Positions 55,326 through 64,000 of a stretch of 64,000 bases of DNA are shown here, piece after piece (position 1 is the stretch's first letter; every line of letters begins with the position of its first letter). The translations under genes were made by a program, and so were the position numbers. The notes below the pieces were generated by a model. The model made no database searches. It was given only the letters and a program-made list of their open reading frames with translations, and was not told the DNA's origin. Source of the stretch: Rhodoferax sp. Its GTDB lineage: Bacteria; Pseudomonadota; Gammaproteobacteria; Burkholderiales; Burkholderiaceae_C. The DNA lies in contig NZ_JAQTXM010000024.1 of the NCBI RefSeq assembly GCF_028688795.1, forward strand, positions 21,298-85,297, written 5' to 3'.

Positions 55326-55856
55326 ATGGCCAAGCTGAGCCATTTGCTGGACATCTTTTTGCAGCCGGGTGAGCTGTTTGTGGCGGATGCCGGGTTTCAG
55401 ATTCGCACCATTCTGGGCTCGTGCGTGTCCATCACGCTATGGCACCCAGAGACTTGCCTGGGCGGCATGTCCCACTTTTTGTTGCCCACGCGCGGCCATG
55501 CCGTCAAACGCAGCGAGCTCGATGGCCGCTACGGTGACGAAGCCCTGCAGCTGATGATTGACGACCTGAGCGCCCGCGGCGTGGAGCCGCAAGAGTGCCA
55601 GGCCAAGATTTTTGGCGGCAGCAACATGTTTCCGGGCCAAGGTCACGCCAATGGCATCAAGGTGGGGCAGCGCAATGGGATGGCCGCACGCGAGCTGCTG
55701 CATTTGCGCGGTATCAAGGTGACCAAAGAGAACCTGTTTGGCTTTGGCCACAGGCAAATCATTTTTGATTTGAGCAAGGGTGACGTGTGGTCACGCCAGG
55801 TCAAGCCCTCGGCGCTGGAGCTTGATGCCCAGCCCGCAGAAGGATGTAAATCATGA
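55326..55856 (+). CDS. cheD: Chemoreceptor glutamine deamidase CheD
   Basis: A 176-residue CheD. It has the catalytic Cys in [14 protein letters not shown] and His in [12 protein letters not shown], with the KIFGGSNMF segment and [12 protein letters not shown]. CheD deamidates receptor glutamines before methylation. ATG 55326 is used; longer frames reach back into cheR. The stop overlaps cheB by 4 bp. Confidence 0.94.
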   Translation: MAKLSHLLDIFLQPGELFVADAGFQIRTILGSCVSITLWHPETCLGGMSHFLLPTRGHAVKRSELDGRYGDEALQLMIDDLSARGVEPQECQAKIFGGSNMFPGQGHANGIKVGQRNGMAARELLHLRGIKVTKENLFGFGHRQIIFDLSKGDVWSRQVKPSALELDAQPAEGCKS

Positions 55857-56920
55857 GTCGAATCAAGGTGTTGGTGGTGGACGACTCGGCGGTGGTCCGT
55901 CAGGTGGTGACCAGCCAGCTGGCACAAGACCCCGAGATTGAGGTGATGGCCGCCGTGGCCGACCCGATTCTGGCGATTGCCCGCATGAAGGTGCAGTGGC
56001 CTGATGTGATCGTGCTCGATATTGAAATGCCGCGCATGGATGGCATCACCTTCCTGAAGTTGGTGATGGCTGAGAAGCCGACGCCGGTGGTGATTTGCTC
56101 CACGCTGGCCGAAGCCGGTGCACAAACCTCCATGCTGGCGCTGGCTGCCGGGGCAGTCGCCATCATCACCAAGCCCAAAATCGGCTTAAAGCAGTTTCTG
56201 GAAGATGCGTCTGAAGACTTGGTGACTGCCGTCAAGGCAGCGGCCAAGGCGAACATGAAGGTGCTGCACGCAACGGCCAAAAACACCGCTGACGTGATCA
56301 TGCCCGCGGCTGGCAAACACAGCGCCATGATCCAGACCACTGAGCGGGTGGTCGCCTTAGGCACGTCTACCGGCGGCACCCAGGCGCTTGAAGTGGTGTT
56401 GACCAGCCTGCCACGTGTGACGCCGGGCATTGTCATCGTGCAGCACATGCCTGAGAAATTCACCGCAGCCTTTGCCGAGCGTCTGAACAGCTTGTGCCAG
56501 ATTGAAGTGAAAGAAGCGCAAAACAACGACCGCGTGGTGAACAGCCGGGCGCTCATTGCGCCGGGTGGCAAGCACATGCTGCTGCGGCGCACGGGCGCGC
56601 AGTATTACGTGGAGGTGATGGACGGCCCGCTGGTGAACCGCCACCGCCCGTCAGTGGATGTGTTGTTCCGGTCGGTGGCCAAATGCGCCGGCGCCAATGC
56701 GCTGGGCGTGATCATGACCGGCATGGGCGATGACGGCGCGGCAGGCCTGATGGAAATGCGCAAGGCCGGCGCCCGCACGGTGGCACAAGACGAAGCCAGT
56801 TGTGTCGTCTATGGCATGCCCAAAGAAGCTGTCAAGCGTGGCGGGGTTGAAAAGACCGTGCCCTTGACCGCCATTGGCCGCGAGATCATGCAGCAGTTGT
56901 CAGGCGTGATGGTGCGATAA
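55853..56920 (+). CDS. cheB: Chemotaxis methylesterase CheB
   Basis: A 355-residue CheB with an N-terminal receiver ([18 protein letters not shown]; Asp in [11 protein letters not shown]) and C-terminal methylesterase. The catalytic Ser is in [11 protein letters not shown], His in [10 protein letters not shown] and Asp in [10 protein letters not shown]. It removes methyl groups from receptors when phosphorylated by CheA. It completes the adaptation set with CheR and CheD. Confidence 0.95.
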   Translation: MSRIKVLVVDDSAVVRQVVTSQLAQDPEIEVMAAVADPILAIARMKVQWPDVIVLDIEMPRMDGITFLKLVMAEKPTPVVICSTLAEAGAQTSMLALAAGAVAIITKPKIGLKQFLEDASEDLVTAVKAAAKANMKVLHATAKNTADVIMPAAGKHSAMIQTTERVVALGTSTGGTQALEVVLTSLPRVTPGIVIVQHMPEKFTAAFAERLNSLCQIEVKEAQNNDRVVNSRALIAPGGKHMLLRRTGAQYYVEVMDGPLVNRHRPSVDVLFRSVAKCAGANALGVIMTGMGDDGAAGLMEMRKAGARTVAQDEASCVVYGMPKEAVKRGGVEKTVPLTAIGREIMQQLSGVMVR

Positions 56921-56945
56921 AAGATTATTTTTTGGAGAAAATCCC

Positions 56946-57332
56946 ATGAAGTTGGAATGGAAAGACACCTACAAAATTGGCCAAAGTGACATTGATGCCC
57001 AACACCAGCATTTGTTTGAACTGACCACCTTGGTGATCGAGGCAGCAGGTGAGTCGCCCGCACTGCGCAAGGCGCTTATGCTGCTTTACAAGCACACCCG
57101 TGAGCATTTTGAGCACGAAGAAGCGTTGATGCGCAGTGTCAACTTCCCGGGTGCCAAGGCCCACGTCGATTACCACAACAGCCTGCTGTCACGGCTCAAC
57201 CTGATCAGCCAGGATGTTGGTCGAGGGCAGGTGAACCAGGCTGCCATTGAGAACCTGATGGCTGACTGGGCCATACGCCACATTCCCCATGACGATGCCG
57301 CCATTGCCGCGTTCATTGCCAAGCAGGGTTGA
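56946..57332 (+). CDS. Bacteriohemerythrin
   Basis: A 128-residue non-heme di-iron protein. Ligands are in place: His in DAQHQHLFEL, His/Glu in REHFEHEEALM, His in AHVDYHNSLL and His/Asp in IRHIPHDDAAI. It binds oxygen or nitric oxide. It follows cheB by 25 bp and is probably co-transcribed with the chemosensory cluster, perhaps feeding oxygen information to it; that role is inference. Confidence 0.88.
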   Translation: MKLEWKDTYKIGQSDIDAQHQHLFELTTLVIEAAGESPALRKALMLLYKHTREHFEHEEALMRSVNFPGAKAHVDYHNSLLSRLNLISQDVGRGQVNQAAIENLMADWAIRHIPHDDAAIAAFIAKQG

Positions 57333-57499
57333 TACCATGCCGAGCCAGAGCCGCGTCATTTTCTGGCCAGACTGACTGTTGAATGCCTGCGCCAAAGTGC
57401 GCCAAAAATGGGTGACAAACAGCAGAGTCATGCGATAAATCATTGCCATCGCCCCACCAATTGCGCAGAATAAACGTGAATTTTGGTGGGGGTGTCGGC

Positions 57500-58945
57500 A
57501 TGGAACTGACCTGGAAGATGCTCAACGGAGGTGCCGCAAGCCTGGCCTCTTATCTGGCGGCCCATGTGCTGCTGTGTCTGTTGCCTGCTTTTTTTATTGC
57601 GGGCGCCATGACTGCGCTGATTCCCAAGGCCAGCATCACACGCTGGCTTGGGCGCAACACGCCTCCTTATGTGTCGTACCCGGCTGCGGCACTGGCGGGC
57701 TCTTTGATTGCGGTGTGCTCCTGCACCATCGTTCCGCTGTTTGCAGGTATTTACAAAAAGGGCGCGGGTATTGGCCCGGCCATGACCTTCTTGTTTTTTG
57801 CGCCCGCAGGCAACATCATGGCGCTGGCCTACACCGGCAGCATTCTGGGGCCTGAGTTTGCGGTGGCGCGGCTGCTGCTGTGCCTGTTGTTTGGCGTTGG
57901 CATTGGGCTGTTGATGGCCATGATTTTTTGGCGTGATGATGCCAGCCACGACGCACAAACCGACACCTTGTTTGCCCAGCAGGCCAGCATGGCACCCGCG
58001 GCGTTGGGCGTTTTGCTGTCGCTGGTGGGGTTGCTCCTGGCGGGCACCCTTAAGCTGTGGCCGCTGACGGCTGCGGCCTTCACCCTGGATATGCCGCTGC
58101 CCTGGGCGCAGCCATGGCAGGCGACCCTGATGCGCTGGGTGCCGTTTGATGCCGCCAAAGGTGAAGAAGGTGTGAATTTTCAGGGGTCGGTGTTGATAGG
58201 CTTGCTGCTGCTGATTGGCGTGACGGCCTGGAAGGGGCTGGAAAACATTGTTGAAGGCGCCAATCGGTGGACTTGGGTGGCCATGGGTTTGGCCGCAACC
58301 ACCTTGCTGGTAGCTTCCATGCGCCTGAGTCCGGTGCCTGGGATGCTGGAGGTTGGGCTGACCGGGCGCGTGTTTGGCATGGCGCTGGCCTTGTGGGCGG
58401 TATGGCATTTTGCCCGGCAACTGAGCGGTGACGACTGGCATGCCTGGCTGTGGGAAACCTGGCGCTTTGTGAAGCAGATTTTTGTCCTGCTGGTGGCGGG
58501 TGTGTTCATTGTGGGCATGGTGCGCCAGGTGATCCGCCCGGAATGGATCGAGAGCCTGGCGGGCAGCAACACCGCGCTGGCCAACCTGGTGGCCGTGGGC
58601 TTTGGCGTGTTCATGTATTTCCCCACGTTGGTTGAGGTGCCGGTGGCGCGCATGTTTCTTGACTTGGGCATGCACCCCGGCCCGCTGCTCGCTTACCTGA
58701 TGGCCGACCCCGAACTCAGCCTGCAAAGCATGTTGATGGTGGCGGTTGTCATTGGCCACACCAAAACCGCTGCCTATGTGTTGCTGGTGGCGCTGTTCAG
58801 CACCTGCGCAGGTCTGCTTTATGGCGCCTGGGTGGATGGCTTGGGCTGGGTGCCAATGGCCTTGGCCTTGACCCTGTGGCTGCTGCTGTTGGCAACTGCG
58901 CTGGGGTGGATGAAAAGACGCCAAACCGCGCAGGCAGCGGCCTGA
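57500..58945 (+). CDS. Membrane permease (DUF318/YraQ family)
   Basis: A 481-residue inner-membrane protein with about ten helices. The family signature is SLIAVCSCTIVPLFAGIYKKG with GIGPAMTFLFFAPAGNIMAL, as in YraQ/ArsP-like permeases. ArsP exports methylated arsenic, but YraQ relatives have other or unknown substrates, and I cannot choose. ATG 57500 is used. A small thioredoxin-like protein follows 29 bp downstream, a frequent pairing for this family. Confidence 0.85.
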   Translation: MELTWKMLNGGAASLASYLAAHVLLCLLPAFFIAGAMTALIPKASITRWLGRNTPPYVSYPAAALAGSLIAVCSCTIVPLFAGIYKKGAGIGPAMTFLFFAPAGNIMALAYTGSILGPEFAVARLLLCLLFGVGIGLLMAMIFWRDDASHDAQTDTLFAQQASMAPAALGVLLSLVGLLLAGTLKLWPLTAAAFTLDMPLPWAQPWQATLMRWVPFDAAKGEEGVNFQGSVLIGLLLLIGVTAWKGLENIVEGANRWTWVAMGLAATTLLVASMRLSPVPGMLEVGLTGRVFGMALALWAVWHFARQLSGDDWHAWLWETWRFVKQIFVLLVAGVFIVGMVRQVIRPEWIESLAGSNTALANLVAVGFGVFMYFPTLVEVPVARMFLDLGMHPGPLLAYLMADPELSLQSMLMVAVVIGHTKTAAYVLLVALFSTCAGLLYGAWVDGLGWVPMALALTLWLLLLATALGWMKRRQTAQAAA

Positions 58946-58974
58946 ATGTACTCACGCTTTCAAGGAGAAAATGA

Positions 58975-59214
58975 ATGCTCACGATCAAAATTCTCGGCCC
59001 CGGGTGTGCCAATTGCCGCAAACTTGAAGCGGTGGCACGAGACGCGGTTGCGGCCGCCAATCTGCAAGCTGACTTTGTCAAGGTGTCTGACATGGCGCAG
59101 ATCATGGGTTATGACCTGTTGTCGACACCGGGACTGGTCATCAATGAGAAGCTGGTGAGCAGCGGGCGCATCCCTACCGTGGCTGAAGTGCAGAAGTGGT
59201 TGGCCGTTGATTGA
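58975..59214 (+). CDS. Small thioredoxin-like protein
   Basis: A 79-residue protein (MLTIKILGPGCANCRKLEAV) with a CxxC motif (CANC) and the cis-Pro segment STPGLVINE. This is the mini-thioredoxin (redox-active disulfide protein 2) type found beside YraQ-family permeases. It may keep permease or substrate thiols reduced. A clear AAGGAGAAA stands 7 bases before the ATG. Confidence 0.85.
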   Translation: MLTIKILGPGCANCRKLEAVARDAVAAANLQADFVKVSDMAQIMGYDLLSTPGLVINEKLVSSGRIPTVAEVQKWLAVD

Positions 59215-59226
59215 CGCTTGGCGGTG

Positions 59227-60684
59227 TCAATCGGCCGCGCTGGCCGCAGGCACTGGCGCGTTGGCTCCACCGCCCAGCGTCTTGAACAGCGCAATCTGGT
59301 TTTGGAGGTAGGCCAGTCGGGTTTGCACCAGCGCTTGCTGGGCGGCAAACAGGCTGCGTTTGGCATCCAGCCAGTCAAGCTGGTTGGCAGCGCCGTTGTC
59401 CAGCCGAAGTTGTGTCAGGCTGCTGCGCGAGGTTTCTGCGTCCAGCAGCGCCTGGCTGGCTTGCAGTTGTTGCGCCAGTGTGGCGCGGCTGGCCAGGGCA
59501 TCAGCCACTTCACGGAAGGCACTCTGGATGGATTTTTCATACTGCGCCACGGCAATGTCGCGCCCAGCCCGGGAGGCGTCCAGGTTGGCCTGATTGCGCC
59601 CGGCGTCAAAAATCGGCAGCACCAGTTGCGGTGCCAGCGTCCAGCCCCAGGAGCCGTTTTTGAACAAACCAGAGAGCTCCGAACTGGCTGATCCGGCTCC
59701 GGCAGTGAGGCTGATGCGCGGGAAAAATGCCGCACGGGCCGCACCGATGTTGGCGTTGCTGGCAATAAGGTTTTGCTCGGCCTGGCGGATGTCGGGGCGG
59801 CGTGTGAGCAGGTCTGAAGGCAGCCCGGCGGGCAACTCGGCCAATTGCATCTGGCCCAAGTTTTGCCGTGCCAATTGCACACGGGTGGCGTCATTGAGCG
59901 GTTGGCCCAGCAGCAGCACCAGGGCGTTTTCGTCCAGAGCGCGCTGGCGCGTTTGCTGAGCCAGCGTGACACGGTTGCTTTCCAGCAGGGTTTGTGCGCC
60001 GCGCAACTCGAAATCAGACGCCGCACCGTGCTTGATTTTGAGTTCCACCAGCTTGAGTGATTCCTCGCGGGACCCCATGGTTTGCCGGGACACCGCCAGC
60101 AGTTCTTCGTCTGCCAGCAGGCTTAGCCAACTCTGCGCAACCGTGGCAATCAGGCTGATTTGCGCGGTTTGTGCGGCCTCTGCTGTGGCCAAGTATTGGC
60201 TCAGCGCCTGTTCCTTCAGGCTGGCCACACGGCCAAAAAAGTCAAGCTCGTAGGCTGTGACGGTCAGCCCCGCGGTGTAAGCACTTTTGATGGCGCCATT
60301 GTTGTCCGGGGTGCGTGATCCGGTGACCCCTGCGCTGAGCGTGGGGAGCTGGTCGGCGCGACGGATGCCGAGCTGTGCTTTGGCCTGCTCAATGTTGAGC
60401 ATGGCCACACGCAGGTCGCGGTTGTTGGCCAGCGCCGTGTCAATGAGCTGGCGCAGGGTAGGGTCGGTAAAGTAATCCTGCCAGGCCAGTGGTGTCGCGC
60501 TGGCAGCTGTGCTGGTCGCTGTGGCGCCGGCATTCACGCTGGCTGACGCGGGCCACTGTGCTGGCACTGGTGCGCCGGGGCGTTCGTAGGTTGGCATGAG
60601 GGAGCAACCTGCTATAAATAGTGCAGCTGCTTGCGTAACACCCATAAGGGATAGAGGCCTAAAAGTCATAAATTTCTTATTCAT
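59227..60684 (-). CDS. RND efflux outer-membrane lipoprotein (NodT/OprM family)
   Basis: A 485-residue outer-membrane channel of the TolC-like type. The lipoprotein signal is MTFRPLSLMGVTQAAALFIAGC with lipobox IAGC; nearly all of it is encoded by a repeat copy (60609-60668). The mature part has two long OEP repeats (AAQTAQISLIATVAQSWLSL; RAAFFPRISLTAGAGS). It overlaps the RND pump gene by 8 bp. ATG 60684 (MNKKFMTF) is chosen; ATG 60669 is an alternative. Confidence 0.9.
   Translation of the reverse strand: MNKKFMTFRPLSLMGVTQAAALFIAGCSLMPTYERPGAPVPAQWPASASVNAGATATSTAASATPLAWQDYFTDPTLRQLIDTALANNRDLRVAMLNIEQAKAQLGIRRADQLPTLSAGVTGSRTPDNNGAIKSAYTAGLTVTAYELDFFGRVASLKEQALSQYLATAEAAQTAQISLIATVAQSWLSLLADEELLAVSRQTMGSREESLKLVELKIKHGAASDFELRGAQTLLESNRVTLAQQTRQRALDENALVLLLGQPLNDATRVQLARQNLGQMQLAELPAGLPSDLLTRRPDIRQAEQNLIASNANIGAARAAFFPRISLTAGAGSASSELSGLFKNGSWGWTLAPQLVLPIFDAGRNQANLDASRAGRDIAVAQYEKSIQSAFREVADALASRATLAQQLQASQALLDAETSRSSLTQLRLDNGAANQLDWLDAKRSLFAAQQALVQTRLAYLQNQIALFKTLGGGANAPVPAASAAD
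60609..60668 (-). repeat. Interspersed repeat copy 13 (sense, encodes a lipoprotein signal)
   Basis: On the minus strand: TTTTAGGCCTCTATCCCTTAT, then TTACGCAAGCAGCTGC and TTTATAGCA. It encodes the lipoprotein signal peptide of the efflux channel, read as LSLMGVTQAAALFIA. Confidence 0.8.
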
Positions 60685-63600
60685 GCGAATGCACTCCCAT
60701 GTGTTCGGCTTGTGCCGCATGCACCTGCTGTTGACGGGCGCTGTCTTTGAACAGGCTGCGCACCACCACAAAAAAGATCGGTACAAACACCACGGCCAGG
60801 GTGGTGCCGGTCAGAATGCCGCCAATCACGCCAGTGCCAATAGCGCGCTGGCTGGCAGAACCCGCGCCAGACGACAAAGCCAGCGGCAACACGCCAAGCG
60901 TGAAGGCCATCGAGGTCATCAAAATCGGCCGAAACCGCAGGTGCGCGGCTTCCAGCGCCGCAGCCACCACGCTCTTGCCTTGGGCTTGCAGGTCTTTGGC
61001 GAACTCGATGATCAGAATCGCGTTCTTGGCGGACAGGCCGATGATGGTGATCAGGCCGACCTGGAAGTACACGTCGTTTGAATAAGCGCGCAGCAGGGTT
61101 GCCACGATCACACCCAGCACACCCAGCGGCACCACCAGAATGACCGAAAGCGGAATCGTCCAGCTCTCATACAAGGCCGCCAGGCACAAAAACACAGACA
61201 AAATTGCAAAGGCGTACAGTATCATGGCTTGGGAGCCGCCCAGTTTTTCCTCGCGCGAGGTGCCGCTCCACTCAAACCCAAAGCCCGGGGGCAACTGGCT
61301 GGCCAGCGCCTCCATTTCAGTCAGTGCGGCACCGGTGCTGAAGCCGGGGGCGGCGGTGCCGCTGATGCGCATGGCAGGGTAGCCGTTGTAGCGCACAGTC
61401 TGCATGGCGCCCGTAACCCAGCGGGTGCTGGCAAAGGCTGACAGGGGCACCATCTGGCCCTTGTTGTTGGCCACGTTGAGTTTGAGCAAATCATCGGGCT
61501 GCATGCGCGCCGGTGCATCCGCTTGCACCATGACCCGCTGCAATCGTCCGTTGTTGGGGAAGTCGTTCGCGTAAGTTGAACCCAACGCGGTGGAAATGGT
61601 GGCATTGATGGCATCGAAGCCCACGCCCAGCGCGCTGGCTCGGTCGCGGTCAATGTCCAGCTGCAACTGCGGTGCGTCTTCCAGGCCATCGGGGCGCACC
61701 TGGGTCAGCACTTTGCTTTTGGATGCCATGCCCAGCAGCTGGTTGCGCGCGCCCAGCAGGGCCTCATGGCCCAAGCCCGCGCGGTCTTGCAGCCGGAAGC
61801 TGAATCCGCTTGAGGAACCCAGCTCGGGAATCGGCGGTGGGCTCAAGGGGAAGATGAATGCGTCACGAATGCCTGACAGGGCCCCAAAAGCGCGCCCCGC
61901 CAAGGCCTGCGCCGAACTGTTCGGCCCGGTGCGCTCAGACCAGTCTTTCAGCGTGACAAACGCCAACGCGGCGTTTTGCCCCTGGCCTGAGAAACTGAAG
62001 CCCAGCACGCTGACCATGCCTTGCACTTCGGGCTGTTTCAAAAGAAAACCTTCTACCTGTTGCATTACCGCCAGCGTGCGCTCCTGCGTGGCGCCGGGTG
62101 GCAACTGCACGTTCACCAGCATCGTGCCCTGGTCTTCGTTGGGCAAAAACGAGGTGGGTAGGCGCTGGTACATCCAGGCGGCACCGGCCACGATGGCCAG
62201 GTAGATCACCAAGTAGCGCGCCGCGTGCGGCAGCAGCTTGGCCACGCCGCCTTCGTAGGTTTTTGCGGTTTTGGCAAAGCCCCGGTTGAACCAGCCAAAA
62301 AATCCGCTCTTGGCATGGTGGTGACCCGCCTCAACCGGCTTGAGCAGTGTGCCGCACAAGGCTGGCGTGAGTGACAGTGCCAAAAATGCCGAGAACGCAA
62401 TCGACACGCCCATCACCGCCGCAAACTGGCGGTAGATGTTGCCAATGGAGCCGCTGAAAAACGCCAGTGGCACAAACACCGAGATCAGCACCACGGTCAC
62501 GCCGATGATGGCGCCAGAGATTTGCCCCATGGCCTTGCGTGTGGCCTCCACTGGCGACAAGCCTTCTTCGCTCATGATGCGCTCGACGTTTTCGACCACC
62601 ACAATCGCATCGTCCACCACAATGCCGATCACCAGCACCATCGCAAACATGGTGAGCACGTTGATCGAGAAACCCATGGCCAGCAGCGTGGCAAACGTGC
62701 CCAGCAGCGCCACTGGAACCACCAGCGTGGGAATGAGGGTGTAGCGCCAGTCCTGCAGAAACAAAAACATCACCAGAAACACCAGTACGATGGCTTCCAC
62801 CAACGTCTCGGCGACCTGGCGCAGCGAGGTTTCAATGAAACGCGAGCTGTCGTACGGAATCGCCCAGGTCATGCCCTTGGGAAAGAATTTTTCCAGTTCG
62901 GCCATGCGAACACGAACGGCTTTGGCTGTTGCCAGCGCGTTGCCGCTGGGCGACAACTGAACACCAATGCCAGTGGACGGCTTGCCGTTAAGGCGCGCTG
63001 AAGTGGCGTACGCCTGGGCACCAAGTTCAATGCGTGCCACGTCTTTCAGCCGCACAGCAGAGCCGTCGGTGTTGGCCCGCAGCACCACGTTGCCAAACTC
63101 GGCCACGCTGCTGAGCTGGCCGCCCACGATGACAGTGGCGGCAATGCCCTGGCCAGCCACATTGGGCAAGCTGCCAATTTCACCAGCGGAAACCTGGGCG
63201 TTTTGGGCGCGGATGGCAGCGGTGACCTCAGCCGCTGACAGGTTGAAGCCTTGCAGTTTGGCCGGGTCAATCCAGATGCGCATGGCGCGCTCCGTGCCAA
63301 ACAATTGCACTTGGCCTACGCCGGGTAGGCGTTGAATCTCGGGCACGATGCTGCGCGAGGCGTAGTCACCCAGCGCCACCGGGTCCAGCTTGGGGTCGTC
63401 GCTGGAAAGAATGGCAAACAACAAAAAGTTGCTGCGTGCCTTGTCTACGCGTACACCTTGTTGGGTAACGGCTGAGGGCAGGCGCGGGCTGGCGCGGCTG
63501 AGGCGGTTTTGCACGTCCACTTGCGCCAGGTCGGCGTTGGTGCCGGGCTGAAAGCTCAGCGTGATTGAGCCGGTGCCGTTGGCTTGGGCTACGGACTCCA

Positions 63601-63832
63601 TGTAGATCAGGCCGGGCGAGCCGTTCATTTCCTGCTCAACGATGGACAGCACGCTGTCTTCCAACGTTTGCGCTGATGCGCCTGGGTAGCTGGCGGAGAT
63701 GACGATGGACGGTGGTGCCACCGGCGGGTACTGGGCAACGGGAAGCTGGGTGATGGCCACCGAGCCCATGACGATGATGAACAGCGCAATGACCCACGCG
63801 AAGATGGGGCGGTCAATAAAAAACTTTGCCAT
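60677..63832 (-). CDS. RND multidrug efflux pump, inner-membrane (AcrB/MexB type)
   Basis: A 1051-residue HAE1-family pump with twelve helices in two halves. The TM4 proton relay pair is in GIVVDDAIVVVENV and the TM10 Lys in GLSAKNAILIIEFA. The start MAKFFIDRPIFAWVIALFII is typical. The C-terminus ends in a His-rich tail (HAAQAEHMGVHSHE). It is translationally coupled to the outer-membrane lipoprotein. The periplasmic adaptor gene, normally upstream, is not recognised in the 168 bp left before the window edge. Confidence 0.95.
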   Translation of the reverse strand: MAKFFIDRPIFAWVIALFIIVMGSVAITQLPVAQYPPVAPPSIVISASYPGASAQTLEDSVLSIVEQEMNGSPGLIYMESVAQANGTGSITLSFQPGTNADLAQVDVQNRLSRASPRLPSAVTQQGVRVDKARSNFLLFAILSSDDPKLDPVALGDYASRSIVPEIQRLPGVGQVQLFGTERAMRIWIDPAKLQGFNLSAAEVTAAIRAQNAQVSAGEIGSLPNVAGQGIAATVIVGGQLSSVAEFGNVVLRANTDGSAVRLKDVARIELGAQAYATSARLNGKPSTGIGVQLSPSGNALATAKAVRVRMAELEKFFPKGMTWAIPYDSSRFIETSLRQVAETLVEAIVLVFLVMFLFLQDWRYTLIPTLVVPVALLGTFATLLAMGFSINVLTMFAMVLVIGIVVDDAIVVVENVERIMSEEGLSPVEATRKAMGQISGAIIGVTVVLISVFVPLAFFSGSIGNIYRQFAAVMGVSIAFSAFLALSLTPALCGTLLKPVEAGHHHAKSGFFGWFNRGFAKTAKTYEGGVAKLLPHAARYLVIYLAIVAGAAWMYQRLPTSFLPNEDQGTMLVNVQLPPGATQERTLAVMQQVEGFLLKQPEVQGMVSVLGFSFSGQGQNAALAFVTLKDWSERTGPNSSAQALAGRAFGALSGIRDAFIFPLSPPPIPELGSSSGFSFRLQDRAGLGHEALLGARNQLLGMASKSKVLTQVRPDGLEDAPQLQLDIDRDRASALGVGFDAINATISTALGSTYANDFPNNGRLQRVMVQADAPARMQPDDLLKLNVANNKGQMVPLSAFASTRWVTGAMQTVRYNGYPAMRISGTAAPGFSTGAALTEMEALASQLPPGFGFEWSGTSREEKLGGSQAMILYAFAILSVFLCLAALYESWTIPLSVILVVPLGVLGVIVATLLRAYSNDVYFQVGLITIIGLSAKNAILIIEFAKDLQAQGKSVVAAALEAAHLRFRPILMTSMAFTLGVLPLALSSGAGSASQRAIGTGVIGGILTGTTLAVVFVPIFFVVVRSLFKDSARQQQVHAAQAEHMGVHSHE

Positions 63833-63954
63833 GGCAGTAGTTCCTTAGCGCGTGGCGCTTGACGCAGCGCTAGCCTGAAGTTCCCCTTCAAAAAAGCCGC
63901 ATTTTCCCAATGAAACCCGCATGATTTTTGGTTCCAGGTTCTGACTACGGTTTG

Positions 63955-64000
63955 ATCTTGCTGATCAATACTAGGGCGTGTTTTTGTTTCTCGTTGGACG
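63955..64000 (-). CDS. C-terminal end of an unidentified gene, partial
   Basis: A minus-strand frame enters from the right edge and ends at TAG 63955-63957 with residues NEKQKHALVLISKIKP. It is too short to assign. It could be the end of the periplasmic adaptor expected upstream of an RND pump, though its sequence does not look typical, or an unrelated gene. The 122 bp between it and the pump start would carry the promoter or leader. Confidence 0.25.

Noticed and set aside
57440..58924. 494-codon frame antisense to the YraQ-family permease
   Set aside because: The sequence is Gln/His/Arg-rich low complexity; the plus strand encodes a clear membrane protein.

Overview
The window looks like a chromosomal segment of a free-living betaproteobacterium of the Comamonadaceae, most like Rhodoferax. 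This rests on high G+C, gene content (Entner-Doudoroff pair, assimilatory nitrate reduction, a large chemosensory cluster, many c-di-GMP and two-component genes), DUF1631, DUF3141 and DUF3149 families, and an interspersed repeat of a style I associate with this family. The genus is inference. I saw no rRNA, tRNA, CRISPR array, prophage or complete insertion sequence.

Layout. 1-3.5 kb: a partial DUF3141 gene, an HDOD protein and a PAS-GGDEF diguanylate cyclase. 3.5-11 kb: a zinc region with a decayed CobW-type GTPase, a znuABC-like uptake operon headed by a His-rich membrane protein, and a divergent zur-like regulator leading into a second ABC system with a small secreted protein and a DUF3299 protein. 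The shared promoter holds three 26-bp-phased operator-like units. 11-25.5 kb: housekeeping and metabolism (AEC transporter, pdxH, OmpA-like protein, edd-eda, gloA, cupin, rhlE-type helicase, ettA, DUF1631, TAXI protein, yqeY, rpsU). 25.6-36.7 kb: a nitrate/nitrite assimilation operon (nrtA-nrtB-nrtD-nirB-nirD-nasA-ybiB) downstream of the ANTAR regulator nasT. Its leader shows a sigma-54 promoter match, two hexaloop hairpins and a strong terminator. 36.8-43.8 kb: two-component and c-di-GMP genes. 43.8-57.3 kb: one long chemosensory cluster with an MCP-like protein, cheY, STAS, cheA, three MCPs alternating with two cheW genes, cheR, cheD, cheB and a hemerythrin. 57.5-64 kb: a permease with a small thioredoxin, then an RND pump with its outer-membrane lipoprotein.

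Most unusual signals. (1) About fourteen copies of a 50-60 bp repeat, half of them inside genes. Four sense copies are read in the same frame, and three of these form signal peptides of unrelated exported proteins. (2) The CheA carries a tandem motif closely matching MshEN c-di-GMP-binding domains, in a region full of c-di-GMP enzymes. (3) The MCP-like protein ahead of CheY ends in a CheZ-like F-Q-D-x-x-x-Q motif. (4) The nitrate operon appears controlled at two levels, sigma-54 initiation and ANTAR antitermination. Together the right half suggests cross-talk between nitrate availability, c-di-GMP and a chemosensory array; that link is inference.
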